A stretch of DNA of 64,000 nucleotides from Rhodopirellula baltica. GTDB lineage: Bacteria > Planctomycetota > Planctomycetia > Pirellulales > Pirellulaceae. The notes below the pieces were generated by a model. The model had not been told where the DNA came from and did no database searches. It saw only the letters and a program-made list of their open reading frames with translations. The DNA lies in contig PPHI01000038.1 of NCBI GenBank assembly GCA_002901265.1, positions 1 to 64,000 of the forward strand, read 5' to 3'. Shown piece by piece: positions 8,944 through 18,038 of the stretch (positions are counted from its first letter, which is position 1; every line of letters starts with the position of its first letter). The translations under genes and the position numbers were made by a program.

Positions 8944-10319
8944 CTAGGCGAACAATTCTTTGACTTCACGGACGCCGAAGTCGACAAGCGGAAACGGCCG
9001 ACCGCCGGGACCAGGGATCTCGGCGTGCAGGTCCAGCCCCAGCGAATGAAAGACGCTCGCGATAATCTCGCCGGGCTGCGTTGGGCGGTCTGCGGGAACC
9101 GCACCGATCGGGTCGCTCGCCCCAATCGCACGTCCGCCTTGAACGCCACCGCCGGCAAAAGTAGTCGAGAAGCATTGTGGCCAGTGGTCACGTCCGCCAG
9201 CCGGATTCACTTTGGGAGTTCGCCCGAATTCGGCAAGCGTGCAGACCAGCGTGTCGTCCAGCATGCCACGTTCGTGCAGGTCGCCGATTAATGCCGAGTA
9301 ACCTTGGTCGTACATCGGCGCGACAATGTTCTTCATGCCGTCGATGGTCGTAAATGGTTTGCTGCCGTGAATGTCCCAGGTGATTTCATCGAACACGGTC
9401 AGGAACGTGTTGACGGTGACGAAACGGACGCCGGCTTCGATCAATCGACGCGACAATAAACAACATTGCCCGAAGCGATTCATCCCATAACGTTCCCTCA
9501 CCGAAGTCGGCTCTTGTGCGAGGTCGAATGCTAGCCGCGCTTGCGGACTGTTCATCAAGCGATACGCGGCTTCAAAGTTCCGATCCAACATCTTGCTGAT
9601 TCGGTCGTCTCGAGCTGCTTCATCCGACCTTCGACGGCATCCCGCATTCTGCGACGGCGATCGATACGAACGTCACCAAGCGTGGGTGGCGGCAATAGAT
9701 CGGGAACTTTGAAATTGGGTTGGCTTGGGTCAGCCATCAATGCAAACGGGTCATACGCTTTGCCCAGAAAACCACCTGCTTGGCCATTGGGAAGATTCCC
9801 TCCGCCGCGTCCCATGGTTTCGGGCAAAACGACGTGTGCCGGCAAGTCACTTCGGCGGCCGCGCATGTACTGAACGACCGCTCCGGCGTGGGGATAATTC
9901 ACACCGCCGGTGAATTGCCGACCGGTTTGCAGCATTTGCCACCCGGCGTCATGGACAGCCGCGGCGGTGTGGTAACAAGACCGAATGATCGAAAACTTGT
10001 CAGCGATCTCGGCGTGACGAGGTAAGATTTCGGAGACCTGGAAATCGCCTTTCGTCGAAATTGGCTTGAACGGACCGCGGACTTCCGCCGGCGCGTTCGG
10101 CTTCATGTCAAAGGTGTCGAGCTGACTGGGAGCACCAAGATTGAAAATCATGATGCACGAGCGTTTGTCCTTCGTCGAATCGACGACGCCTCGTTCCGAA
10201 GCAGCAAGAAACTGTGGCAATCCCAAACCGAATGCGCCCAGCGTTCCGACTTGGATAAAGTCCCGACGGCGGACACCGTTGCATGTTTGGGACGAACCAC
10301 GGCCAGTCAGATTCAGCAT
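8944..10319 (-). pseudogene. DUF1501 protein, interrupted by a -1 frameshift
   Basis: One DUF1501 (sulfatase-like) protein is split over two frames. The first part (start ATG 10319, MLNLTG) has the Tat-type RRRDFIQVG leader, then SCIMIFNLGAPSQLDTFDMKP and other DUF1501 motifs. It leaves the family frame near 9595. The second part continues in the -1 frame from about 9593 (KMLDRNFEAAYRLMN) to the stop at 8944, including the typical C-terminal GRTPKVN and GRDHWPQCFS motifs. One missing base in the GCAAG run (GCAAAG expected) would explain it. No slippery heptamer is present, so programmed frameshifting is unlikely. Either a true pseudogene or a sequencing error. Partner of the downstream DUF1549/DUF1553 gene, as is usual in planctomycetes. 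Confidence 0.85.
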
Positions 10320-10460
10320 CGTGACAGTTTCCAGTGAAGCGTTAGACAGAAGGTAGGAGAACGAGCCGCGGGGGACGGATTGGGGGAAACCCACGGGTGG
10401 CTCGCTGGGGGGCTTTCATTGTATTAGATTTGCTCCGATGATGCGCAACTCCGTAACTTT

Positions 10461-11257
10461 ATGATGAGGCGTCTCGCGTTGGATCCGACCGAATTCAATC
10501 GTCAGGCCTGGGACAACATCGCTCGCAGCCGAAATCGTTGGTTTACACCAGCACCTGCCGAACAGATCGCTCGAGCGAGCAGCGGTGACTTCACGCTGCG
10601 TCTGACCGCATGTAAAACCATTCCGATGGACTGGATTGGGAACGTCCAAGGCAAGCGAATCCTTGCGTTAGCTGCCGGAGGCGGGCACCAAGGCCCAATT
10701 TTGGCGGCCGCTGGCGCGTCGGTGACCGTCGTCGACATCAGCGAAGGCCAATTAGAGATCGACCGCCGCATGGCTGACGAACATCAATTGGATCTGGTCA
10801 CACTGCAAGCGGATATGGCGGATCTCGCGGGATTGGACGACGCGAGTTTTGACATGGTGATCAACCCATGCTCGGTCAATTTTGCCCCCGACGTCCGTCC
10901 CATTTGGCAGGAAGCCGCTCGTGTCCTTTGTGACCACGGGGTGCTGATCGCGGGGTCATCCAGCCGGTGAACTACCTATTCGATGAAGTCGCTCGAGATG
11001 GCCGCAAGTTGAAAGTCCGTTTCACGATCCCCTATAGCGATCTGGACCTGCCGGAAGAGGAGCGAGAACGCACGATCGGCGCAGAACGTCCGATTGACTT
11101 TGGCCACAGCCTTGCCGACTTGATTGGCGGACAACTGGACGCCGGTTTTTACCTGACCGCTATAATGGAAGATACGTGGGGCGGTGACGACGTGCTCTCC
11201 GAACACATCGCAACGTTCCTGGCAACACGTGCGATCCGCGTGCCGCGACCGGCATGA
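10461..11257 (+). pseudogene. class I SAM-dependent methyltransferase, interrupted by a -1 frameshift
   Basis: A cytoplasmic methyltransferase of about 264 aa in two frames. The first part (10461-10970) has the DPTEFNRQAWDN start, SAM motif I as ILALAAGGGHQGP and the acidic VTVVDISEGQLE. It ends in a false stop after GVLIAGSSSR. The second part (to 11257) starts in the other frame with PVNYLFDEVARDG and ends in a typical C-terminal half (SLADLIGGQLDAGF). If GGGGTCATCC near 10957 were GGGGTTCATCC, the protein would read on as AGFIQPVNYLFD, which fits this family. So a single T appears to be missing. Substrate unknown. Divergent from the DUF1501 gene, which has the same kind of defect 1 kb away. 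Confidence 0.8.
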
Positions 11258-11296
11258 CCGGAACGACACGCGCCGGTCGGCTCCTTTCACACCACA

Positions 11297-12541
11297 ATGT
11301 TCGCCATGTTTCGGATTTGCTCGTCGCTGTTGTTCGCCTTCGGCCTGGTCAATTGCAATAGCGCGCGCTCTGCCGATCCCTACCAAGCGGCACGTGACAC
11401 CCTGGTGGATCGCCGCGTCGCGACCGCCGGAGTCACCGACACGCGAGTCCTGGACGCGATCCGCAACACGCCACGCCATGAGTTTGTACCGCGAAGCCAG
11501 CTCGCTCGGGCGTACTACGACATGGCATTGCCGATCGGGCAATCACAAACCATCAGCAGCCCGTTTATTGTGGCGCTGATGACGGAAGCGTTGAATCCCG
11601 AACCGTCCGACAAAGTTTTGGAAATCGGCACGGGCAGCGGCTATCAGGCTGCGGTGCTTAGCCCGCTCGTCGAACATGTTTACTCGATCGAGATCGTACG
11701 TGAACTTGGGGAACGAGCCGCTGACACGCTTGCACGACTGGATTACGAAAACGTTTCGACGCGTGTTGGCGACGGTTTTCTTGGCTGGCCTGATGCTGCA
11801 CCTTTCGACAAAATCATTGTAACATGCAGCCCCGAATCAGTGCCACAGCCACTGATCGATCAGATGCGTGAAGGCGGCGTGATGGTGATCCCGGTCGGTG
11901 AGCGGTATCAACAAACGCTTTACCGGATGATCAAAAAAGACGGCAAGCTAGAGTGTGAAGCACTCCGGCCGACGCTCTTCGTTCCGATGACTGGAGAAGC
12001 CGAGGAAGGCCGCCAGGTCAAACCCGACGCCTCGAACCCGCAAATCATCAACGGTGATTTCGAAGTCGCCTCCGAAGAAGAAAAAGCCGAGGCAGAGGAT
12101 TACGTCCCCGGTTGGTATTACGGACGCCAATGTCGTTTGATGCCAGGCTATTCCGGCGACCCCGCACCGTCTGGGAATCGATACCTCAGCTTCAAAAACG
12201 AAACGCCGGGCCTGAGTGCTCACCTGCTGCAGGGGATTCCAATTGACGGCAAAGAAGTTTCGCAAGTCCGACTGAGCGGCTCGGTCCGCACCGAGGACAT
12301 CGAGAAAGGTCCCACCAGTGACGGGATGCCAGCCATCGCGATCACGTTTTATGACGAGATCCGAAAAGACCTCGGAACCTTTTGGGTAGGCCCATTCCGG
12401 GGGACGCGAGATTGGCGTTCGCACAGTCGGCTGATTCGTGTTCCCGTGCAAGCACGCGAAGCAATCCTGCGAATCGGACTATTTGGTGCGACTGGGCGGA
12501 TCGACTATGACGATCTGAAGTTTGAAAAGATCGATCGCTGA
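11297..12541 (+). CDS. pcm: exported protein-L-isoaspartate O-methyltransferase with C-terminal extension
   Basis: Repairs damaged proteins by methylating L-isoaspartyl residues with SAM. Residues about 30-235 are a full PCMT domain: RHEFVPRS, the family SQTISSPFIVALMTE segment, SAM motif I VLEIGTGSGYQAAVL and the later PEGGVMVIPVGE-like stretch (reads EGGVMVIPVGE). Unlike the cytoplasmic enzyme (about 210 aa), this 414-aa protein has an N-terminal signal peptide or lipobox-like stretch (AFGLVNCNSARSA) and a C-terminal domain of about 170 residues (INGDFEV ... GWYYG ... RIDYDDLKFEKI) that resembles carbohydrate-binding jelly-roll modules. I infer periplasmic or surface action. It converges on the next gene with only 3 bp between stops. 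Confidence 0.9.
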   Translation: MFAMFRICSSLLFAFGLVNCNSARSADPYQAARDTLVDRRVATAGVTDTRVLDAIRNTPRHEFVPRSQLARAYYDMALPIGQSQTISSPFIVALMTEALNPEPSDKVLEIGTGSGYQAAVLSPLVEHVYSIEIVRELGERAADTLARLDYENVSTRVGDGFLGWPDAAPFDKIIVTCSPESVPQPLIDQMREGGVMVIPVGERYQQTLYRMIKKDGKLECEALRPTLFVPMTGEAEEGRQVKPDASNPQIINGDFEVASEEEKAEAEDYVPGWYYGRQCRLMPGYSGDPAPSGNRYLSFKNETPGLSAHLLQGIPIDGKEVSQVRLSGSVRTEDIEKGPTSDGMPAIAITFYDEIRKDLGTFWVGPFRGTRDWRSHSRLIRVPVQAREAILRIGLFGATGRIDYDDLKFEKIDR

Positions 12542-12544
12542 CCG

Positions 12545-13066
12545 TCAGCTGCAAAGCCACATCATCAAGGCTTGCCACTCGATCCATTGTCCCAGCTCGC
12601 ACGCTTTCACTTCTGCTGGATCTCCGGCCCCACTGACGGCGTCTTCACAGCGATCGACGAAGTCGTACGGATCGGTGTAAACGCCATCGGATTGGTGTGC
12701 GATCTGTTCAAGCACCGGGTGCTGGCCGACTTTGCGGAACCAGTACTTGCTGTTGCCAAAATCGCCTTCGCGCCGGTGCATGATTCCGTGCCAAAAGCTG
12801 CCTTCGCGGCTGGGCAGATCTTGGCTAATCGAATGGCTGCGATGAATGTCGCCCGCTACCAGCCACAATCCACTCAAACATTCCATCTGGCGACCTGGAG
12901 CGACTCCGATCAAGTGGTCGCCAACACCGCCAGAGAGGAGGGGAAGCATCGGTTTATGAATCGAGCCTTCGCCCAAGCTCGGCATGGGGGCCGATTCGAT
13001 CGCCGACACCATCTCGATCGACATCGCATCGCGAAGGGAATGGGCAAAATCGGAAAACTCGGGCAT
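12545..13066 (-). CDS. conserved hypothetical protein
   Basis: A 173-aa soluble protein with no signal peptide or membrane segment. The central part is strongly patterned: SFWHGIMHRREGDFGNSKYW, then FRKVGQHPVLE and a D-rich segment YTDPYDFVDRC. This segment is familiar from planctomycete and other environmental bacterial proteins of unknown function. The histidines and acidic residues in the HGIMHRREGD block could be a metal or substrate site, but that is a guess. It converges on the pcm gene. Start ATG at 13066. Confidence 0.75.
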   Translation of the reverse strand: MPEFSDFAHSLRDAMSIEMVSAIESAPMPSLGEGSIHKPMLPLLSGGVGDHLIGVAPGRQMECLSGLWLVAGDIHRSHSISQDLPSREGSFWHGIMHRREGDFGNSKYWFRKVGQHPVLEQIAHQSDGVYTDPYDFVDRCEDAVSGAGDPAEVKACELGQWIEWQALMMWLCS

Positions 13067-13262
13067 CGCGCGAGACTCTTCTGGAGATATTGTCAGATGG
13101 GTTTTGCTGCGGCACCGCCTCGGATGATACGCTACCGCGATTCGCCTCGCAGACTACCGAGAATAGCCCTCGCTTGCTAGACTGCTAGGCTACGAGCCAA
13201 CTTACTGACCTGATGCGAGTATCGCTCGCGGTCCTCATCCACATCAATTTTCATCTCTATTG

Positions 13263-14855
13263 ATGAGCAACGAATCCCAACCCGGTGTCCAACCGACCGA
13301 GACATCCGACGCAGCTGACGCTCCCGCCAACGTTTCTGAGCCCGCCGTGACCGCCGATCAGGCGACATCAGAAGTTGCCGCCGAAGCTCCCGCCAACAAG
13401 CCGTCCGGCGCCGGTCCCTTGGCCGCGCGTGGATTGGGCATCGCGAAACCCGCATCGCCGTCGGTCTCGACCGAGCAGTTGGAAAAGGCCGAAGCCAAAA
13501 GCGATAAGCCATCGAAAAAGAAAAAGGCCCCTCGTCCTCGCTTGCACGGCGAGAAAGAAGGTGAGGCTAAATCGGCAGCGCCGGCCGCTTCGAAGAAGCC
13601 ATCGCGAGTCGCAGTCCCGTCCGTTCGCGGCGAGCTGAGCGACGATCTGCTTGCTGAATTCGAAGCCGAACTCGGTTCTGCGGACGTCGACGCCATGTTG
13701 GGCGGAAACGCCGGGATGCCGGACCGCAGGGAACCACTTGCTGATGGTAGCCGCGTATCGGGGCAAGTCCTAAAAATCCACCAAGACAGCGTCTACCTTT
13801 CGTTGGGTGGCCCCGACGAAGGTGTCGTTCCGTTCGAACAGTTCACCGAAGCTGAACCAGAGATCGGATCGTCGATCGAAGTCATGGTTCGTGGATTGAA
13901 CCGCCAAGACGGGCTGTACATGTGCAGTCTTCCTGGTTCCGCCGTCAACGTCGCTGATTGGAGCGACCTTGAAGAAGGTGCCGTGGTCGAAGCAGTTGTC
14001 ACCGGACACAACACCGGTGGTCTTGAATGTAAGGTCGGCGGCGTGCGCGCCTTCATGCCGATCAGCCAAATCGCTGACTACCGAATCGAAGACGCCAGCG
14101 AGTTTGTCGATCAAAAATTCGTTTGCTTGGTCACCGAAGCCAACGAGCGACGCGGCAATTTGGTGCTCAGCCGTCGAGCCATTCTGGAACGCGAACGCGA
14201 GCAAAAACGCACCGAGCAACTTGAAACAATCCAGGTCGGCGACACGCTCGAAGGTGTCGTTCGCACAATCAAAGACTTCGGCGCGTTCGTAGATCTCGGC
14301 GCCCTTGAAGGCTTGGTCCACATCAGCAAGCTCAGCTGGGATCGCGTCAAGCATCCAGGTGAAGTTCTAGAAGTAGGGCAAAAGGTTCAAGTTAAAATCG
14401 ATTCGATCAACAAGGAAAACGGCAAGCTTAGCCTTTCCTATCGCGACTTGCTCGAGAATCCTTGGGACGCGGCCGAAGCGGAATACGCCGTTGGAAGCGT
14501 TCACAAGGGAACGATTTCGCGAATCGCATCGTTCGGATGCTTCGTCCGCCTTGGCCCCGGAATCGAAGGCTTGGTGCACGTCAGCGAACTCGCAAACCAC
14601 CGCGTCTCCAAAGTCGATGCCTTTGTCAGCGAAGGCCAAGAAGTCGACGTGAAGGTGCTGTCGTTCGACCGCGCGTCGCAGAAGATCGGCTTGTCCATGA
14701 AAGCTGTCAACGCACCAGCCCAAGACACGAAGCCGAAAGAAGAGGAAATCGAAGAGCCACAACGTGAAGTCGCGATAAAACCGCAGCACGCTGGTCCTCT
14801 TAAAGGCGGAAACAACCGCGATACCGGCGGCGAGCAATTCGGCCTTCGCTGGTAA
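13263..14855 (+). CDS. S1 RNA-binding domain protein, RpsA-like (four S1 repeats)
   Basis: A 530-aa RNA-binding protein. The first 150 residues are low-complexity, Ala/Pro/Lys-rich and probably disordered, ending in a KKKKAPRPR-type basic patch. Then come four S1 domains at about 160-225, 235-305, 325-395 and 410-485. The last two are the most canonical (DFGAFVDLGALEGLVHISKL and SFGCFVRLGPGIEGLVHVSE). The layout is that of ribosomal protein S1/Tex-like translation factors. Planctomycetes have several S1 proteins, so I cannot tell whether this is the ribosomal one. Start ATG 13263 is used rather than the TTG just before it. A large GC-rich hairpin follows the stop. Confidence 0.85.
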   Translation: MSNESQPGVQPTETSDAADAPANVSEPAVTADQATSEVAAEAPANKPSGAGPLAARGLGIAKPASPSVSTEQLEKAEAKSDKPSKKKKAPRPRLHGEKEGEAKSAAPAASKKPSRVAVPSVRGELSDDLLAEFEAELGSADVDAMLGGNAGMPDRREPLADGSRVSGQVLKIHQDSVYLSLGGPDEGVVPFEQFTEAEPEIGSSIEVMVRGLNRQDGLYMCSLPGSAVNVADWSDLEEGAVVEAVVTGHNTGGLECKVGGVRAFMPISQIADYRIEDASEFVDQKFVCLVTEANERRGNLVLSRRAILEREREQKRTEQLETIQVGDTLEGVVRTIKDFGAFVDLGALEGLVHISKLSWDRVKHPGEVLEVGQKVQVKIDSINKENGKLSLSYRDLLENPWDAAEAEYAVGSVHKGTISRIASFGCFVRLGPGIEGLVHVSELANHRVSKVDAFVSEGQEVDVKVLSFDRASQKIGLSMKAVNAPAQDTKPKEEEIEEPQREVAIKPQHAGPLKGGNNRDTGGEQFGLRW

Positions 14856-14874
14856 TCAATCGCTCTCCTTCATG

Positions 14875-14910
14875 CCGACGCAGGGCAATGTTTCGTATGC
14901 ACTGCGTCGG
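14875..14910 (+). terminator. hairpin downstream of the S1 gene, no U-run
   Basis: Perfect 9-bp stem CCGACGCAG / CTGCGTCGG closed further by GCA/TGC, 20 bp after the S1 stop. There is no T-run after it, so it may be a processing or Rho-related 3' end. The remainder of the 380-bp gap to 15235 shows nothing I recognise. Confidence 0.4.
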
Positions 14911-15235
14911 TCGCGACTCCACCAAGCCTTCGGTGGCATCTTCGCCAGCACAACGCGATACCTTCTCAAGCACCGTTCTGGTTGCGCCCGTTCGTTGTGA
15001 CTGCTCTCTCCCACCTATCGTGTGGGGATTGAAGCATCGTTCTCACCAATTTGGCCGCCCAGCCAAGTCAGCTGGACATCGGAGCGGCCTGAACGCTCTG
15101 CTGAGCGTAAATGCCCACGACAATGAGGGAAGACCCGTACGAAAGGTCGTCACCGTCAGTTTGCTGTAAGCCAATTTTTAGGGACGTCAATGCGACGTCG
15201 CCTGACAACATATTGCAACGAGATGGATTGGCGGA

Positions 15236-16705
15236 ATGGATCTTCAAAGGCTTACCGTAAAAGCAAAATTAACGGCTTTGGTTGCCGTCTCAGGAGCGGC
15301 GTTCCTTTTGTACGGCGCGTGGACGTGGCGAACGCTTGCTGTCGCGAAGGTTCACGGTCCGTATTATCAGCAAATTGAGATGGGCAAGGACTTGATCGCA
15401 GACATCATGCCTCCTCCCAATTACATCATCGAATCGTATTTGATGGCGTTGCATATGGCAAACTCGGTCGAGGAAGGCGACGACATAGCCGAGCTGAAAA
15501 ACAATGCGTCCCGCCTAAAACAACTTGAGACACGCTATTACGACCGACACAACCACTGGCTCAACACGCTGCCTGAAGGCGAGATGAAACACGCGAAAGT
15601 GGTAAACAGCTTTGCCCCGGCGGACGAGTTCTATCAAGTTCTCAATCGCGATTTCATCCCTGCCTGTCTTGCCCGAGACCTCAAAAGGGTACAAGAGCTT
15701 GAACGTGGTACTCTGCGGAGTCTGTATGAAGAACACCGCGATGCCATCGACCGAGTGGTTGCGATGGCGATCGAAGCAAATAATCTCGCCGAAAAGGATG
15801 TCGCCGCAATCGTACAACGTCGCGCCTACATTTCGATCGGGGCATTGATCTTGCTGACCGGAATGATGATTGTCTTTGGATACATCATTTCACGTGACAC
15901 GGTGAATCCACTGCGGGCCTCCGCGGCAAGGCTGCAAGAGTTGTCCAAGTATGTTCGATCAGAGTTGCTAAAAGACGCAGAAGAAACATCGGCTCAGGCA
16001 CTGATGGCTAGCAGCGCGGCGAAAGAGGTAAGTATCAATACACAGACTCTTGCGACCGCAGTCGAACAATTTGAACTGAGTATCAAAGAGATCTCACACA
16101 ACGCATCGAATGCCGTCAGCACTGCGTCAGAAGCCGTGATGGTAACGCGGGAAACCAGTTCACGGATTAGCCAGTTGGGATCCAGCAGTTCCGAAATCGG
16201 CGAAGTGATCAAAACGATCAGTGCGATCGCTTCTCAGACGAACTTGTTGGCACTCAACGCAACGATCGAATCGGCGAGGGCGGGTGAGGCAGGCAAAGGT
16301 TTTGCGGTTGTCGCCAATGAAGTCAAAGACCTTGCGGCAGACACCACGCGAGCGACCGACGAAATCATCACGAAGATCGAAGCGATTCAGAGTGACACCC
16401 GGCTAGCCATCGAAGCGATCGGTCGCGCGAGTACGGTGATCGAACAAATTGCTGAGAGCCAAAACGCAATCGCCGGAGCGGTCGAAGAACAATCAGCAAT
16501 GACAGGAGAAATCTCGAAGAGCATCGGCGATCTGGCTGCGGGAAGCGGCGAAATCGCATCGAGTGTTTCGGCGGTTTCGTCAGCGGCCATGAACACGACC
16601 AGTGGATCAGGCAACGCCGTCAAGACAGCGTCAGATCTCGAAGACATGGCCCTCGAACTGTTAAGACTGGTCGGCGAGGCGACTCGTGAACCGGCCTACA
16701 GCTAG
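15236..16705 (+). CDS. methyl-accepting chemotaxis protein
   Basis: A 489-aa membrane chemoreceptor. TM1 is near residues 10-32 ([16 protein letters not shown]), followed by an approximately 165-residue periplasmic helical sensor region and TM2 near 200-220 ([20 protein letters not shown]). There is no obvious full HAMP after TM2; the region after it is helical and short. The cytoplasmic signalling domain has the hairpin tip [20 protein letters not shown] and the usual flanking glutamine/alanine heptads. Ligand unknown. No che genes are adjacent. It ends 30 bp before a strong terminator. Confidence 0.92.
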   Translation: MDLQRLTVKAKLTALVAVSGAAFLLYGAWTWRTLAVAKVHGPYYQQIEMGKDLIADIMPPPNYIIESYLMALHMANSVEEGDDIAELKNNASRLKQLETRYYDRHNHWLNTLPEGEMKHAKVVNSFAPADEFYQVLNRDFIPACLARDLKRVQELERGTLRSLYEEHRDAIDRVVAMAIEANNLAEKDVAAIVQRRAYISIGALILLTGMMIVFGYIISRDTVNPLRASAARLQELSKYVRSELLKDAEETSAQALMASSAAKEVSINTQTLATAVEQFELSIKEISHNASNAVSTASEAVMVTRETSSRISQLGSSSSEIGEVIKTISAIASQTNLLALNATIESARAGEAGKGFAVVANEVKDLAADTTRATDEIITKIEAIQSDTRLAIEAIGRASTVIEQIAESQNAIAGAVEEQSAMTGEISKSIGDLAAGSGEIASSVSAVSSAAMNTTSGSGNAVKTASDLEDMALELLRLVGEATREPAYS

Positions 16706-16734
16706 GACACAGTCAACTCCCTAACGACAGACGA

Positions 16735-16767
16735 AAAGCCGGGTGCGAAACGCATCCGGCTTTTTCT
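16735..16767. terminator. bidirectional rho-independent terminator
   Basis: A 13-bp stem (AAAGCCGGGTGCG pairing with CGCATCCGGCTTT, one G-T pair) with an AAA loop and a TTTTTCT run after it on the plus strand. On the minus strand it is followed by TTTTCGTC. It lies between the convergent chemoreceptor and WGR/propeller genes and can end both. Confidence 0.85.
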
Positions 16768-16831
16768 GTACTGCACACTCAGTGAAAAACGATCCCCAGC
16801 ATGCAGAAGTACGCGCGACACTGTCACCGAC

Positions 16832-17950
16832 TTATAAGGCGTAAAAGCCAAGTACACCAAGATCGCTGAGTGCCACCAGTGAGTTTTGAAAAAAGACAAT
16901 GCCGGCACGCTTGACGACGTGATCGAGCGTGATCGAATTCACGACCCGATTCGTTCTCGCGTCAAAGATCGTTGCACTATTGGTGGAAACGATAGCGATG
17001 CGGTCATCCGTTGGGTGACAAGCGATATCGATCTTGCCTTGAGAGAGACGTGGCAAATCTTTGGGTAGCGGTATCTGCTTTTTCGCTTTCAAATCGAAAG
17101 CGAGCAACCCCGACTCCGCGTATGGTGACACCGCGTAGAGCACTTTTCCTTGGGGGCAGAAAAGCAATTTGGAAATCATCGGGATGTCGCCTTCGAAGCG
17201 AAACATGAGTTTCCCTTTCTTGACGTCGTAAATTGCGATTTCCCCAGCCTTTTCATGGACCGCGGCAAGTTTCCCGCCACGATCGAGAACGGCTTCCAAT
17301 GTGATTGTGTGCCCACCGTAAAGGTCGGGCGTGACTTCAACAGACAAGAGCTCATTGTCGTCCGCGAGGTTGCGAACCTCAATCTTGTTGCGATGGTAAA
17401 CGAGTAGCCTTCCGCCGGCGACGCTCAAACAGGATGCCGAAGCTTCCTTTCCAACAGCCAGTGGTTTCTTTATGACAGCGAAATTCGAATCCAATTGATA
17501 GATCGAATGATCCGCATTGAAGAAAATCGTCTCGCTAATTGAATCGCAGGCCGCATACAAAACCAGACCATCAACTTTCGCTTTCGTTGATTTGACCACC
17601 GCTCCCGAGTTATCAAACACGAATAGTTCGTTTTGACTTTCGGGATAGCGAACACAGAACAGATGATCCTGTGAGGTGGCTAATGGCAACATCCCAGTCC
17701 ATCCACCGGGAAGTAATCTCAACGCGGTCGCTTCGCCCCCATTCGCATCGGGATTTTGAAGGACAAAGCCGGCCTTCAGTTTCGTCCATTCCTGTTTTTC
17801 AAGGTACCCCTTTGCTTCATCGGTTGACTTGAAGGATTTGGACTGTGCGCGCGGCTTTGCGGGGTTACCAGTTTTGGTTTCAACTGTCTTGCCTTTTAGC
17901 GTCGCGTGCCAAATCTTTTCAGAATTGGGATCCGCCAAGAATCGATCCAT
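16832..17950 (-). CDS. WGR-like domain plus beta-propeller protein
   Basis: A 372-aa protein with no signal peptide. Residues about 1-65 resemble a WGR domain (IWHATLKGKTVETKTGNPAK ... KSFKSTDEAKGYLEKQEWTKLKAGF), the nucleic-acid-associated module of PARPs and bacterial regulators. The rest is a series of short beta repeats of the WD40/YVTN-propeller kind, e.g. ALRLLPGGWTG, LFVFDNSGAV, IAIYDVKKGKLMFRF, LLAFDLKAKKQ, ATIFDARTNRV. Function unknown; the combination suggests a sensing or scaffold role. Start ATG 17950 has a GAGAAAG just upstream and gives the WGR start. A longer frame to 18067 overlaps the DUF1552 gene and is rejected. Confidence 0.75.
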   Translation of the reverse strand: MDRFLADPNSEKIWHATLKGKTVETKTGNPAKPRAQSKSFKSTDEAKGYLEKQEWTKLKAGFVLQNPDANGGEATALRLLPGGWTGMLPLATSQDHLFCVRYPESQNELFVFDNSGAVVKSTKAKVDGLVLYAACDSISETIFFNADHSIYQLDSNFAVIKKPLAVGKEASASCLSVAGGRLLVYHRNKIEVRNLADDNELLSVEVTPDLYGGHTITLEAVLDRGGKLAAVHEKAGEIAIYDVKKGKLMFRFEGDIPMISKLLFCPQGKVLYAVSPYAESGLLAFDLKAKKQIPLPKDLPRLSQGKIDIACHPTDDRIAIVSTNSATIFDARTNRVVNSITLDHVVKRAGIVFFQNSLVALSDLGVLGFYAL

Positions 17951-18038
17951 ACGCTTTCTCGGAATAGATAATGAGAGTTGGAAGGAGGAGTGTTCGCCAC
18001 CGCAAAACAAGTCATACGGCGGCGGACAGCTGCAAAGA

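Noticed and set aside
9580-9600. Programmed -1 frameshifting in the DUF1501 gene
   Set aside because: No X-XXY-YYZ slippery heptamer or downstream structure at the junction.
14888-15169. 93-codon frame after the S1 gene
   Set aside because: Starts inside a strong hairpin and reads like random coding; no motif.
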